Shown: one piece after another, positions 20,752 through 30,898 of the stretch
How positions within the stretch are numbered: the stretch's first letter is position 1
Layout of the letters: the number at the start of each line of letters is the position of its first letter
NCBI RefSeq assembly: GCF_004770905.1
Contig: NZ_RQHT01000014.1
Span: 2,116,650 to 2,180,649 of the forward strand
Source: Leptospira bandrabouensis
GTDB taxonomy: Bacteria; Spirochaetota; Leptospiria; Leptospirales; Leptospiraceae
Direction of reading: 5' to 3'
Length of the DNA stretch: 64,000 nt
Program-made: the position numbers and the translations under genes
Notes under the pieces: generated by a model
Database searches by the model: none
Told to the model about the DNA's origin: nothing
What the model saw: the letters and a program-made list of their open reading frames with translations, nothing else

Positions 20752-22923
20752 TCATTTCAAATATTTGTTATAGCCAAATTCTAATTCCCTGATGATAAAC
20801 TGAATGTAATCCATTTGGTCTCGGTCAGATTTATAAATGCTTGCTTCTTTACGATAGTATTCTGCGAGTTGGGTTCGAAATAAAATAGTGCGAAAGTCTG
20901 CTTTAGAAAGGATAAGTTCCTTAGGCCTGTTTTTTAACTGGATGGCTTCAGGGATTTTCATTACAACAGAAATCTGTAAGATGGCATGTTCAATCTCTGC
21001 CACAATTTTGTTTGTGTCTTTTTTTTGATCAACTGCCGGGAGTTGGTTTTTGATATCTTCTACACAATCTTCAATGTGATTTCGTAATCTTTTAAAATCA
21101 TAAACCTTTTCGGCAATGCTATTAAACTTTTTTGGATATATAAAACCTTCTGCCACTTTTGCAATTCCAAGAGACCGGTTCTCTTTGGGAACAGTGGATG
21201 TTTGTTTTTCTGGAATTTGTTTCTTTTTTCCATCGTTACGATAGAGATATCCAAAAAAAAGTCCCACAAGGAAACTAAACATAAATCCACTTACAATATA
21301 ATCTAGAGAACCTAGAAATAAAGAAATTAGAGTAATTACTGATGCTAAAGTTAAAAAACTAAAAACACCAATGGGGACATGAAATTTTTCCTGGAGTGCT
21401 GAAAAAGAAAATCTTGGTTCATTGGAACTCGTTTGGTTTGTATCATTTTCTTCCTCCACTACTTTTTCTAGAATTTCTTCTTTATCTATGTTTTCATCCG
21501 ATCTATTTTTTAAGATCACTCGGATTTGGTCTAAGATAGGAAGTTCGTTTCGATAATTTAAATCTGTTTTGGCTAGAGCCAAAGTATTGGCTTCTACTTT
21601 CGAAAGTTTTTTCTGATCCAATGCAAATAGGATATGAAATGTTTCTTCTTTCATAGCCAAACATCCATAGGTTTCAGAAAGAGAAGAAACTATTTTGGAA
21701 ATAACGTCTGTTACTTCCCTTTCTGTTTTTAGTCCTAAAGATTTTATTTCAGAAATTAAATCGATTTTAGTGAGAGTGAGTGTATTTGTAGTATTATCCT
21801 CGATTCGTTTTCCAAGTGTTTTGATGAGTGAAGAGACTGCCTCTTCGGAATCTTCTTTTTTTTGTTCTTTTAAACGTTTCGAAAGTTTATCTAAAATTAA
21901 AAGACTATCTTTTATGTTATTTCCTATTCGTTTGCCTTCTTCGGTTGTGAATTTATCAAAGGGAAATTCTTCGAGTAGAGTGGTGAGTTTAGGAACAAGA
22001 TTAATTCCCAGTTTTAGAAGTTCTTCGGTATGAGTCGGAATACCAATTTCCAATTCGTTTAATTTGTCTAAAAAACCAACATATTTGTTTTCATTGGCAA
22101 ACCGTTTGAGATAAGGAAAGGAAAAAGTTCTTAACCCGTCCAGTTGCACTGCCAAATGACGTGCATATTCAGGGTTATGTGTACCATTTGGTAAAATCAG
22201 ATGGTATCCCGGAATGATTTCTACTAGTTTAGCAGTCTCTTTTCCTCTTGTGATTACATCCTGGATGAAATCTTTCATGGGAATGTATCCATAAGATTCC
22301 ATTGTTTTGCGAATCATTAATTCGAGTTCTGTTTCATAACTGAGTTTTGTTGGAAAAAAATAGGTATTACCTTTTTGGTCTGTCCGAACTAAAGTTGAGC
22401 CTGGATGTACTTCATCTAAAATAATTTCGCGACTGGCTCGGTTTTTTAATAATTGGTCTATTAAGTCAACGCTGTATTTAAAGCAGGCACGACGAAAGGG
22501 AGTAATATCCGTCTTTTCTCTGTTTTGTGGCGCTATCATGCTGATTCGCATAGTCAGCTTTTGATCCACTGGCAACAAAAATGGATAAAAATAAACTACA
22601 GGTTCCCTGTTATGTTCCGTAAGACCTGCCAGTTCCTTTAGAGCTTCGGCAATGGCGATTTGTGTTTTATGACTTTCGGTAAGTTGTACTTGTTTGGAAA
22701 GGAATTCAGGAATGGAATCAACCGTAAGCAGTAGAGAGGGTGTGATTTCAGCGCTCCCATGCATTTCTAGACGTCTATGGCGCACACGAAGTTCTTCTAA
22801 AATGGCCTGTGAAGTCATGGAATAACTGGCAATATTTTTAGGTAGTTGGATAAAAAATATTGGATCCGTTGTGTCTCCTGTGTGTGGAGTTTCTGCGTTT
22901 ATGGGATCATTGAATGGTTCCAA
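20752..22923 (-). CDS. Large hypothetical protein with two C-terminal membrane helices
   Basis: 723 residues. About 500 residues of mostly helical, charged sequence precede two adjacent membrane segments (FSFLTLASVITLISLFLG and IVSGFMFSFLVGLFFGYLY, about residues 528-570), then a soluble C-terminal region of about 150 residues. There is no signal peptide. A regulator or scaffold role is guesswork. The LRR lipoprotein gene follows it on the same strand with 13 bases between them, so they may be co-transcribed. Confidence 0.7.
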   Translation of the reverse strand: MEPFNDPINAETPHTGDTTDPIFFIQLPKNIASYSMTSQAILEELRVRHRRLEMHGSAEITPSLLLTVDSIPEFLSKQVQLTESHKTQIAIAEALKELAGLTEHNREPVVYFYPFLLPVDQKLTMRISMIAPQNREKTDITPFRRACFKYSVDLIDQLLKNRASREIILDEVHPGSTLVRTDQKGNTYFFPTKLSYETELELMIRKTMESYGYIPMKDFIQDVITRGKETAKLVEIIPGYHLILPNGTHNPEYARHLAVQLDGLRTFSFPYLKRFANENKYVGFLDKLNELEIGIPTHTEELLKLGINLVPKLTTLLEEFPFDKFTTEEGKRIGNNIKDSLLILDKLSKRLKEQKKEDSEEAVSSLIKTLGKRIEDNTTNTLTLTKIDLISEIKSLGLKTEREVTDVISKIVSSLSETYGCLAMKEETFHILFALDQKKLSKVEANTLALAKTDLNYRNELPILDQIRVILKNRSDENIDKEEILEKVVEEENDTNQTSSNEPRFSFSALQEKFHVPIGVFSFLTLASVITLISLFLGSLDYIVSGFMFSFLVGLFFGYLYRNDGKKKQIPEKQTSTVPKENRSLGIAKVAEGFIYPKKFNSIAEKVYDFKRLRNHIEDCVEDIKNQLPAVDQKKDTNKIVAEIEHAILQISVVMKIPEAIQLKNRPKELILSKADFRTILFRTQLAEYYRKEASIYKSDRDQMDYIQFIIRELEFGYNKYLK

Positions 22924-23178
22924 AATATACCTTCTGCAAACAAGTTTCAGAATCTATTTTCGACAACGCAAGAGAGAATTCTGGCTTTCTTTGGATTCAT
23001 TTTGCAAAACAGAGTGGATGGAACCGGCACTAAAAAGACCCCATACATTTGTATTTGTACGTAAAAAAAAATGGATCAGAAATCCAAATATCATCATTCC
23101 AGAACATGAAAGATTAAAATTTTATGAACAAATAATTTATTGATTAGACTTTCTTGTTTTTAATTCGTCTATTAGCAT

Positions 23179-24720
23179 ATGGATATTAGATTGGCAGCGG
23201 TTCTTTCGGAACGCCAAAAAAAAGTAGATACATTTTTTCTTTGGGCGATTTTGGCCCACACTCCTCTTGTTTTTTTTCTTTCTTTAGGTTATGGAGCGAC
23301 AACCGTAGTAACCCTTTCTGCTCTCGCGATTTCTTTAGTTTCCTTTCTTTTTTATAAGATAGCACGTGGCTCTTTTTTTCTTAGAGCATGGAACGGAGCA
23401 ACTCTTATGATGTTTAGTGCTCTTATGATCCAGGCACAATTTGGCCGGATCGAGATGCACTTTCATGTTTTTAGTGCTCTTGCCATTCTTTTTGTTTATG
23501 AAGATTGGAGGGTTTTGTTTGTTGCCGCTGCTACCATCGCCGTACACCACTTAGTGGGAAATTATGTCCAAGAATTTGGTACCGTGATTTGGGGAACCAA
23601 AGTGATGGTTTACAGTTATGGAACAGGACTTGATATTGTTGTTACCCATGCTTTATTTGTAGTATTTGAAACGGGGATTCTCATTTATTTTTCCATTCGC
23701 TCTGTAACTGACTTAAAAAAACAAATCGAATCCCAAACTAATTTGGAAACTGTGATTGCTGGTGTCACAGCAGCTCTAGATGAAGTTTCTACTGGTACAA
23801 AAACATTTATAGAAAACTCCAATTTGATTTCGCAGAAAGTAAAGGAATTCCAAACTTCATTCCAAACACAATCCTCATCGATTGAAGCCATTTCTGCGGC
23901 CACAGAAGAAACTGCTGCTTCCAGCCAATTGATTTTAGAAGGATCCAATCGCCAGATTGGTGAAGTGAAAACGGTTGAGGAATTAAATCGGAATTTATTT
24001 AGTTTGAGTGAGGGTTTTGTTTCTTCATTAGAAGTGATGCGTTCCAAAATCCAAGAGTCAGCCGATAGTGTTAAAAAAACAGAAACTGAATTTTCCGGTC
24101 TTTACCAATCGATGGAAGTTGCTGTTGATGATTCTGAAAAAATGGAAGAAATTTTAGAATTAATTTCTGATATTGCAGAAAAGGTCAACTTACTTTCGTT
24201 AAATGCATCAATTGAAGCGGCTCGTGCTGGTGATGCAGGACGGGGGTTTGCTGTGGTTGCTTCTGAAATTTCTAAACTTGCGGATTCCACTGCAGAAGCT
24301 ACTAAAAACATTTCGTCCATTTCGGGAAAAATTAAATCGGCCATCCAAGTAAGTTTCAAACAGTCCAATCAAATCAACCAAACCGTTCAAAGTTTTGTGA
24401 AGTCCATTCTCTCTTCAGAAGAAGGAATGCGAGAGCTGACGGTTAAAATTACAGGAACTCTTTCTGCATTTGAAAAACAAGAACAAGCCTTACTTACTTT
24501 GGATCAAATTGCTCAAGAAATGCAAGTCTCCAGTAAAGAACAATCCACAAGTATGGATGATATTTCTAAATCCATTTTTGACCTAAATGTTAAAACACAA
24601 ACCAATTTAGGCACTTGCGCGAATATGATTGGCCTCATTGATAAAGGAAATTTTATATTTAATGGTTTGAAAGATTCGGTAGAAACCTTAGCGGCAATCA
24701 TCGAAGATGAAAAATCTTAA
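23179..24720 (+). CDS. Methyl-accepting chemotaxis protein, integral membrane sensor
   Basis: 513 residues. The N-terminal 190 residues form about six membrane helices with a histidine-rich stretch (IEMHFHVF and AVHHLVGN) of the type found in a widespread MCP membrane sensor family, where it may bind a metal or haem. The cytoplasmic part is a standard chemoreceptor signalling domain with the hairpin tip [20 protein letters not shown]. It should couple to CheA/CheW. It overlaps the start of the SCO1-like gene by 14 bases, so the two are in one operon. Confidence 0.9.
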   Translation: MDIRLAAVLSERQKKVDTFFLWAILAHTPLVFFLSLGYGATTVVTLSALAISLVSFLFYKIARGSFFLRAWNGATLMMFSALMIQAQFGRIEMHFHVFSALAILFVYEDWRVLFVAAATIAVHHLVGNYVQEFGTVIWGTKVMVYSYGTGLDIVVTHALFVVFETGILIYFSIRSVTDLKKQIESQTNLETVIAGVTAALDEVSTGTKTFIENSNLISQKVKEFQTSFQTQSSSIEAISAATEETAASSQLILEGSNRQIGEVKTVEELNRNLFSLSEGFVSSLEVMRSKIQESADSVKKTETEFSGLYQSMEVAVDDSEKMEEILELISDIAEKVNLLSLNASIEAARAGDAGRGFAVVASEISKLADSTAEATKNISSISGKIKSAIQVSFKQSNQINQTVQSFVKSILSSEEGMRELTVKITGTLSAFEKQEQALLTLDQIAQEMQVSSKEQSTSMDDISKSIFDLNVKTQTNLGTCANMIGLIDKGNFIFNGLKDSVETLAAIIEDEKS

Positions 24721-25270
24721 TCCATTTTTATTAAGAATCCTACTTTTTGGTTTCGGGATCTTAATTCTTTTCGTTTTAAGTTTTATGATTTCTTTCTTTG
24801 GTGGAAAATCACGATTAGTGGACTGTCCTTTTTGTTCGAAAAAATTTTCTAAAGAACCACGGGATTCTTGGATTTTGATTTATCCAGGTCTTGTGGGTTG
24901 TGGTAAAAAATGTCCTTTAGCACTGGAGGCCCTTCGCCGTTTTAAAGAGAGATTTCCGGAAATCCAATCATCCTTCTATTTTTTAGTCACCGATCCTAGT
25001 GAATCAGAAGAAGCAATATCCTCATATTTGGCCTATTACCAAAAAAGCATACAGATTAAGGCATTAAGGCCAGAGACAGAGGAAGAAATTGTTTTTTATC
25101 GCAAGTTAGGTGCTTATCTTCCAATTCATCCATCGTTAAAACAAAGAGACGAACATGGAACTCAATTTTTTTTAGTCCCACCCAACCGTGATACTATGTA
25201 TTTAATACCGAAATTGGGAGAGAAAGAATGGATTGAATTGAAACAAGAAATATTATATGATAATCATTAA
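24707..25270 (+). CDS. Membrane-anchored SCO1/SenC-like protein
   Basis: 187 residues. One N-terminal membrane helix (residues 8-30) and a CPFC pair, then a thioredoxin-like fold with the CxxxCP motif (GCGKKCP, residues 65-71), which in SCO1/SenC proteins binds copper or performs thiol redox reactions during cytochrome oxidase assembly. The usual C-terminal histidine ligand could be in the EHGTQFFLV segment. It overlaps the chemoreceptor by 14 bases, an unexpected partner, and converges on speD with six bases between them. Confidence 0.75.
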   Translation: MKNLNPFLLRILLFGFGILILFVLSFMISFFGGKSRLVDCPFCSKKFSKEPRDSWILIYPGLVGCGKKCPLALEALRRFKERFPEIQSSFYFLVTDPSESEEAISSYLAYYQKSIQIKALRPETEEEIVFYRKLGAYLPIHPSLKQRDEHGTQFFLVPPNRDTMYLIPKLGEKEWIELKQEILYDNH

Positions 25271-25276
25271 CAAATG

Positions 25277-26038
25277 TTAATGGATCATGTGGTAAACTTC
25301 TTTCATTTCTTCTCTGAGTAGTTTCATTTTATTTGGAACATCAGGATGAGAAATATCCGTTGGATTGAGTAAATAGTTCTCTGGACCAAGTTCTCGTATC
25401 ATCATTTTTGTCTGCCAAGTGTTGTCTTGTGGCATATTGATATCAGAAAGGAAGGTATAGTTTCTTTTGATTTCTGGTTTTACAAAATCCAAAATGGAAT
25501 TGAAATGGTGATCGTTGTAAATTTTTCTACCATCCGCTAATCGTGTGTAGCCGCGAACTACATAATCGATATAAACCACATCACATTCAAAGGCTTCGAA
25601 TAAAAAATTAATGGAGTCGAGAGGAATGATCTCACCACAAGTGGAAATATCAATGTCCACTCGAAAAGAACAAATCCCATCAGGATCTGCCGCATCGGGA
25701 TAGGTGTGGACAGTGATATGTGATTTGTCTAGGTGCATGCTGACCTGTGCCGTAGGGATTGGATTTCCGCCACCTTTCACATCACTCATTAGAACCATAG
25801 CTGAAGCCCCTACAGGATCGTAGTCTTGTGCAGAAACCGAAAGGATATTGGCATCAATTCGTTTGACAATCTCTTTAGAGATTTCTGTAATTTTGCTAGC
25901 ATTGTATTTGTCGTGGATATAACTTACGTATCTACCTTTTTGTTCGTCATCCAAAGTGATGCAAAAATCGTAGAGGTTAAAACTCAAAACTTTTGTCAGA
26001 TTGTTGAAACCGGAAAGTTTGATTTTTTCTTTATCCAT
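25277..26038 (-). CDS. speD: S-adenosylmethionine decarboxylase proenzyme
   Basis: 253 residues, close to the long (E. coli-type) form. The self-processing site LDKSHITVHTYPD is clear, with Ser106 becoming the pyruvoyl cofactor after cleavage behind Lys105. It makes decarboxylated SAM, the aminopropyl donor for spermidine. There is an intact C-terminal partner segment (IYNDHHFNSILDF). It is divergent from the GH13 gene with about 80 bases between them. Confidence 0.94.
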   Translation of the reverse strand: MDKEKIKLSGFNNLTKVLSFNLYDFCITLDDEQKGRYVSYIHDKYNASKITEISKEIVKRIDANILSVSAQDYDPVGASAMVLMSDVKGGGNPIPTAQVSMHLDKSHITVHTYPDAADPDGICSFRVDIDISTCGEIIPLDSINFLFEAFECDVVYIDYVVRGYTRLADGRKIYNDHHFNSILDFVKPEIKRNYTFLSDINMPQDNTWQTKMMIRELGPENYLLNPTDISHPDVPNKMKLLREEMKEVYHMIH

Positions 26039-26119
26039 TGCTACCTGCTTGTATAAAGAACAGAAATTCGGTATTTAGGTAAGAGGCAACTGAAATAACG
26101 GGGAAGTTTTAGAAAAGTC

Positions 26120-27751
26120 ATGGAAAACAAAATGGAATGGTGGAAACAAACTTCAATTTATCAAATTTACCCTTGGTCCTATCAAGATTCCAATGGAGAC
26201 GGGATCGGCGATTTACAGGGGATTCTTGGGCGTTTGGACCAAATTCGTGATTTGGGTGTGGAAACCATTTGGTTTTCCCCCTTTTACAGAAGCCCGGGCG
26301 AAGATTTTGGTTACGATATCTCTGACTACACGTCCATTGATCCACGGTTTGGCACAATGGATGACTGTGACAAACTCATCAAAGAAATTCACAAACGTAA
26401 GATGCGAGTGGTTCTTGATATGGTGATGAACCATACTTCGGACAAACATCCTTGGTTTTTAGAATCCCAATCTTCCAAAGAAAACCCCCAAAGGGATTTT
26501 TATATTTGGAAAAAGGGGACAAACAAACCACCTAATAATTGGATATCAATGGTAGGGACTTCCGGTTGGAACTACGACAAAACTACCGGTGAGTATTATT
26601 ATAGTAATTTTTTATCCTTTCAGCCAGACCTTAATTATAGAAATCCAAAAGTTAAAAAAGCCATGTTTGGTGTTTTGGATTTTTGGTTAAAAAAAGGAGT
26701 CGATGGGTTTCGATTAGATATCTTTAACTCCATTTATAAAGATGAAAGTTTCAAAAACAATCCGTTTAGCCTTCGATATTTCCCTACACCAGATAACCAC
26801 GATGAGGCGTTCTTTCAAAAAAAAACTTATAATCTAAATTTACCCGAATCATTTCAATTTGCCAAAGAAGTAAGAAAACATATTTCTAAATACAAACAAA
26901 AACCATTTCTGATTGGTGAGGTGAGTGGATCTGACAAAGTTTTAAAATCTTTTTTGGGAGATAAAGCCGATGGGCTCAATTTAGTATTTCAGTTTGAGTT
27001 AATTCATTTTGATTATCATGCCAAATTTTTTAAAAACCTATTAGAAAAAAACGAAAAAGAATTTCATGCACCATTCACTCCAACTTATGTTTTGGGTAAC
27101 CACGACCAAAGACGATATATAGACCGGTTAGGTGGTGATATCCGAAAGGCAAAAGTTCTTTCTGCATTCCAGTTTTTAGCAAGAGGCATTCCTGTCGTAT
27201 ATTATGGAGATGAAATCGGTAGAAAAGAAGGAAGGATTTCCAATTTCCTTGGAAAAGATCCCATTGCCAAAATGAATCGGTTTGTACCTCTTTTTTTATC
27301 CAATCTTCTTGGAATTTATATCAATAGAGATAATTGTCGTCTGCCCATGTTATGGGATACTGATGAAAATGCTGGATTTTCTACTGGAAGGCCTTGGTTA
27401 CCTGTTGGCAAGTTCCAAACATCGGATACAGTCAGTGGTCAAAGAAAAGAAGAAAATTCTCTTTGGAACCATTACAAGTCGCTTTTTCATTTAAGAAAAG
27501 GATCTGAGGTTTTAAAAACGGGAAGTCTTAAAACAAAATCCACAAGTTCTAATGATCTATTGTGTTTTGAAAGGATTCTTTTGGATAAGGTGATTACCGT
27601 GTATTTAAATTTTGGTGAAAAAGAAATACAGGAACCTATCCTTAAAGGATCTAAAGTATTGTATCAGTTTGGTGCTGCGGGAGTTTTTGGAGAAACGATT
27701 CAGATTCCAGGACATTCTGGTCTTGTTTTAGAACACAAACTAAAGAAGTAA
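26120..27751 (+). CDS. GH13 alpha-glucosidase (oligo-1,6-glucosidase type)
   Basis: 543 residues. The four conserved GH13 regions are present: DMVMNHTSDKHPWF (region I), GFRLDIFN with the nucleophile aspartate (region II), LIGEVSGSD with the acid/base glutamate (region III) and VLGNHDQRR with the transition-state aspartate (region IV). The N-terminus WWKQTSIYQIYPWSYQDSNGDGIGDL is typical of oligo-1,6-glucosidase or trehalose-6-phosphate hydrolase. No signal peptide, so it acts in the cytoplasm on imported or stored oligosaccharides. The exact substrate is not decided by the sequence. Confidence 0.9.
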   Translation: MENKMEWWKQTSIYQIYPWSYQDSNGDGIGDLQGILGRLDQIRDLGVETIWFSPFYRSPGEDFGYDISDYTSIDPRFGTMDDCDKLIKEIHKRKMRVVLDMVMNHTSDKHPWFLESQSSKENPQRDFYIWKKGTNKPPNNWISMVGTSGWNYDKTTGEYYYSNFLSFQPDLNYRNPKVKKAMFGVLDFWLKKGVDGFRLDIFNSIYKDESFKNNPFSLRYFPTPDNHDEAFFQKKTYNLNLPESFQFAKEVRKHISKYKQKPFLIGEVSGSDKVLKSFLGDKADGLNLVFQFELIHFDYHAKFFKNLLEKNEKEFHAPFTPTYVLGNHDQRRYIDRLGGDIRKAKVLSAFQFLARGIPVVYYGDEIGRKEGRISNFLGKDPIAKMNRFVPLFLSNLLGIYINRDNCRLPMLWDTDENAGFSTGRPWLPVGKFQTSDTVSGQRKEENSLWNHYKSLFHLRKGSEVLKTGSLKTKSTSSNDLLCFERILLDKVITVYLNFGEKEIQEPILKGSKVLYQFGAAGVFGETIQIPGHSGLVLEHKLKK

Positions 27752-28033
27752 ATGTGCATTAAGATTCAAAATTTTCAATATTTTTTGAATCTGTGGGTTT
27801 ACATTGATAAGCATTAACCTTACACCTTTCTTGCTATAGATCATCTTTTTGTATAAAAGAAGTCCAAGGACGGCAGAAGATACTTCCTCTACCTGGGAAA
27901 AATCTAAGTAAAGAGAGGTGGCTCCTTTTTCAAAGATATTTGTCATATCTTCCTCTAAACTTGCGGCAGAATATACATCCAATCGGTTGGATTCAATTCG
28001 ATAACAATTTTCTTCTACCGTTTTTGTGACCAT
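27740..28033 (-). CDS. STAS-domain protein, anti-sigma factor antagonist type
   Basis: 97 residues, a complete single STAS domain. The usual phosphorylated serine is in VSSAVLGLLLY, matching DSSGLGVL of SpoIIAA-type proteins with A-V replacing G-L. The ATG at 28033 is preceded by GAGGG, while a longer reading would begin at a GTG four codons upstream. It ends inside the 3' end of the GH13 gene (12-base convergent overlap). It probably belongs to a partner-switching pathway, though no anti-sigma kinase is adjacent. Confidence 0.85.
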   Translation of the reverse strand: MVTKTVEENCYRIESNRLDVYSAASLEEDMTNIFEKGATSLYLDFSQVEEVSSAVLGLLLYKKMIYSKKGVRLMLINVNPQIQKILKILNLNAHLLL

Positions 28034-28153
28034 TTTTTCCCTCACAGAACAATGGACGGTAAAAGAAAAAAATACCTGAGTGATTTGAAAAGAAAAAGGA
28101 TTCGAAATATTTTTTATATTTCAAATTTTTTTCTAATTCACCCTAAAGTTTGA

Positions 28154-28912
28154 TTAAGGATGAATATGTGAATTTCTTCTTTTCGAACGAAATTGGAAAG
28201 AGTGCGATGACCTCCATTGGTTCCATTTAATCGAAATTAGGTCCCAAAGAAAATAAAAGATCACACCAGAATCTAGTTTCGATTGTCCCCATGTACGGAG
28301 ACCGAAGGTATAACCAACTTCAGCAATTTTTTCAGTACGAACTGAACCTAAAATTTCAAAAAGAATTTTATATCCCCGAGGGTGGAGTTTTTCTTTTGTT
28401 TCTAAATAAATTGATTTTCGGATTCCAAAAAATCCACTCATGGGATCAGTAATTGGAACAGGAAACAACCACTCAGAAATTTTTGTAGCAAACTGACTTG
28501 CTAACTTTCGAAGTATGGGAAAATTACCATAACCACCGTCGGCACTACGACGTGTCGCAACAACAATATCGTTTTCATTAAGTAATCGGATCACATCCGG
28601 AATTTTAGTATAGTCGTGTTGAAAGTCGGCATCTACAACCACTAGGTTGTCACCTTCCGCTTTTTCGTATCCGTAAGTGACAGCAGAACTTAGTCCTCTT
28701 TCTGTGGTGCGAACATAGGGTTTGATTCTTTTGTCATACTCCGCAAGGACTTTTGCAACTTCAAAAGTTCCATCAGGGGAGTTATCATCCACAATGACTA
28801 TTTCAAACTCTAAAGATTCTTTTTCTAAAATCCTAGAGATGGTTTCGGCACAATTTTTGATATTGCCGGCTTCATTATAAGTTGGTAATATGATACTTGT
28901 TTTATTTTGCAT
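28154..28912 (-). CDS. Family 2 glycosyltransferase (polyprenyl-phosphate mannose/glucose synthase type)
   Basis: 252 residues. GT-A fold motifs: PTYNEAGNI at the N-terminus, VDDNSPDGT, a metal-binding DADFQHD, and the second conserved region DPMSGFFGIRKSI typical of dolichol-phosphate mannosyltransferases. No membrane helix before the C-terminus, so it acts on the cytoplasmic face, charging a polyprenyl phosphate with sugar. The adjacent ArnT/PMT-like membrane glycosyltransferase on the same strand would use such a lipid-linked sugar as donor. Confidence 0.9.
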   Translation of the reverse strand: MQNKTSIILPTYNEAGNIKNCAETISRILEKESLEFEIVIVDDNSPDGTFEVAKVLAEYDKRIKPYVRTTERGLSSAVTYGYEKAEGDNLVVVDADFQHDYTKIPDVIRLLNENDIVVATRRSADGGYGNFPILRKLASQFATKISEWLFPVPITDPMSGFFGIRKSIYLETKEKLHPRGYKILFEILGSVRTEKIAEVGYTFGLRTWGQSKLDSGVIFYFLWDLISIKWNQWRSSHSFQFRSKRRNSHIHP

Positions 28913-28938
28913 GACTGGTCATTTAACTTCTTTTGTTT

Positions 28939-29253
28939 TTAAAAAAGCCCCTTTGTTTGATTTTTGATACATAACTCACCACTTTCACAAGATTTTGCGA
29001 TGGCTTTGGAACATTCGCCAAACAATTGGAATTGTTTCGTGCAAAGAATTTCACAGGCAAATTGGTACATTTTAGGATCTTGTAATTTCTTTTGATCTTC
29101 TTTTAAACAAAGACTTGCTTTTCCGCAAAGATCTTTGCATTCCGATGATTGATCTAATTTTGCCTTTTGTCCAAACTTTGGAGTGTTGTCTTTGGAGATG
29201 TCCCAAATAGAAACTAGTGCCAAGAAAAAGAGAAGGATTCCGTATTTTTTCAT
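28939..29253 (-). CDS. Small exported cysteine-rich protein
   Basis: 104 residues. Signal peptide MKKYGILLFFLALVSI, then a mature region with eight cysteines in spaced pairs (CKDLC, SLC, FACEILC, GEC, SC, LC), which suggests disulfide-bonded structure in the periplasm. I chose the ATG at 29253 because GGAGG lies seven bases before it and the signal begins there; a longer frame starts inside the upstream gene. The start overlaps the stop of the upstream glycosyltransferase gene by four bases (ATGA). Confidence 0.75.
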   Translation of the reverse strand: MKKYGILLFFLALVSIWDISKDNTPKFGQKAKLDQSSECKDLCGKASLCLKEDQKKLQDPKMYQFACEILCTKQFQLFGECSKAIAKSCESGELCIKNQTKGLF

Positions 29254-30866
29254 CGTATTTCCTCCCTTTTCCAAACGCTCACTTCCGATTGAAAAATACG
29301 TTTGTCCACTTTCAGTAATGCTCTCAAGGTCTCTTTTGTATCTAAGTTCAAATGTTGTTTCCATTGCATCCAAGAGGAAACTTTCTTCCAATTTTCCGTC
29401 AAAGTTACCTCAGAGAAGGTGACAATCATTTCAGCTTCGGGGCAGGTGTCCCTGTAGGTAAGTGGGAGGGCAAATTTTACTTTAGAATTAATTAATTTAT
29501 TTTGAACATCCATTGCGGTCCATGGATTCTCAGCAATCACACATATTTCCTTTCCTTTAACATCTGTAAGCTTTTCTGTGATGTCTGGATCCGCCATAGG
29601 CCTTACAAATAAAAAAATGATGATAGGTAGGATTAGAAGTTGTGTGATAAAAACTCCATAGAATCTTTTATTTTTGTTTTGAAATGCCATCGCACTTAGT
29701 GATAAAACAATTCCAGTAAGAGAAACTGCGAATAATAAAGGAACTCGAAGGACCACTGCCATAGCGGTCAATAGAAAGTATACAATTGGAATCGAATATT
29801 GATTATAATGGGAAAGGATTAGTGTCTCCCAAGTTTCTTTTTTTAAAGCAGGAACTAGAAATAGAAAACTAATAAAAGGAGTTACATAATATGGATCTTT
29901 TCTGTTTGGCATTAGGTGGAAAATAGTAACTAACAATAAAAACGCCAACAAAACCATTCCCAAAAATCTGTTTTTTTGATTGGAAGTTTTACTGAAGAAT
30001 ATCCAAACAGAATAAAAAAGTGGGATGGTAAATGGGATTGTATAAAGTAGCCAACCTCCCCAAATTCTAAGCCCTGATTGGTTCGCAGCATAAAATTTTC
30101 CCATATTCTCTGTGATAAAAAAGAATCTTAATAACTCTTTTCCGGAATTTGTAAATAAATACAAATAGGATATCCAGAGAATGGGAATGAGAAAGGAGAG
30201 CGAAAACAATAGTATTGTTTGTTTCTCTTTGATTAGTGGTTGGAAAGAAATATGAAAATGTCCCTTTCTCACTCGAATCATTTTTAAGTAAATGTAACTA
30301 ACTAAAAATAAAATTATATATATATGAAGGATGGGGCCTTTAAGTAAATACCCGAATCCTACAAAAAAACTTCCCCACGCAACATACGTTAAGTTTTTCT
30401 CTTCTTTCGATCTAAAAAATAAAAAAACATATAGTAAGGTAAAAAATACCATTGCGCCTTCCATCATCAGAAGCCCGAAAAATTTTAAAGAAAGGAAAGA
30501 GAAAGCAAATGCTATGGTTGCAAGTTTCGTTTCTTTATCTGACTTACTTAAGGATTGGTAAAATTTATAGAATAAAACGAAAGTTCCGAGACCAAATAAA
30601 AAGGAAACGAAACGTTCGGAAAAATAACTTATACCAAATATTTTATCAAATAACATTCCCATCCAGAAGAGAAGAGGTGGTTTATATGGATTCGGAAGTC
30701 CAGATAAAACCGGGAGAGTATAACTTCCCACTTCCAAACTTTCCCGAACGGAACGGATATGCATAATTTCGTCACCTTGCGGGAAGGGAGCATCAGGTAT
30801 ACCCAGGGTCATCGCAAAGATTGCAGAAAGAAATATGAGAAAAATAAAATACATTTTCGACCCCAT
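29250..30866 (-). CDS. Membrane glycosyltransferase, ArnT/PMT-like (GT-C fold)
   Basis: 538 residues with about ten membrane helices. The first extracytoplasmic loop carries PQGDEIMHIRS, with the acidic D-E pair that is the catalytic/metal region of GT-C enzymes such as ArnT and protein mannosyltransferases, and KPPLLFWMGMLF is the typical following segment. It transfers a sugar from a lipid carrier to lipid A, protein or another glycan outside the membrane. It is coupled by overlap to the cysteine-rich gene and followed by the donor-making GT2 gene, so the three probably form an operon. Confidence 0.88.
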   Translation of the reverse strand: MGSKMYFIFLIFLSAIFAMTLGIPDAPFPQGDEIMHIRSVRESLEVGSYTLPVLSGLPNPYKPPLLFWMGMLFDKIFGISYFSERFVSFLFGLGTFVLFYKFYQSLSKSDKETKLATIAFAFSFLSLKFFGLLMMEGAMVFFTLLYVFLFFRSKEEKNLTYVAWGSFFVGFGYLLKGPILHIYIILFLVSYIYLKMIRVRKGHFHISFQPLIKEKQTILLFSLSFLIPILWISYLYLFTNSGKELLRFFFITENMGKFYAANQSGLRIWGGWLLYTIPFTIPLFYSVWIFFSKTSNQKNRFLGMVLLAFLLLVTIFHLMPNRKDPYYVTPFISFLFLVPALKKETWETLILSHYNQYSIPIVYFLLTAMAVVLRVPLLFAVSLTGIVLSLSAMAFQNKNKRFYGVFITQLLILPIIIFLFVRPMADPDITEKLTDVKGKEICVIAENPWTAMDVQNKLINSKVKFALPLTYRDTCPEAEMIVTFSEVTLTENWKKVSSWMQWKQHLNLDTKETLRALLKVDKRIFQSEVSVWKREEIR

Positions 30867-30884
30867 TTTTCCATAAACGAAGAT

Positions 30885-30898
30885 ACTGACTAGTCAGT
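30885..30898. promoter_or_regulatory. Palindromic operator candidate upstream of the GT-C gene
   Basis: A perfect 14-base palindrome ACTGACTAGTCAGT lies 19 bases upstream of the GT-C start. The shape matches the symmetrical operators of TetR-family repressors (TGAC..GTCA half-sites). No TetR gene is adjacent. Confidence 0.5.

Noticed and set aside
22871..23143. A 90-codon plus-strand frame between the large membrane protein and the chemoreceptor
   Set aside because: The end looks protein-like (NPNIIIPEHERLKFYEQ) but there is no credible start or ribosome site, and its first part is antisense to the 723-residue gene. Left undecided rather than called.
28104..28122. AT-only hairpin followed by T residues as a terminator
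   Set aside because: Stem GAAATAT/ATATTTC is too weak and no plus-strand gene ends just before it.
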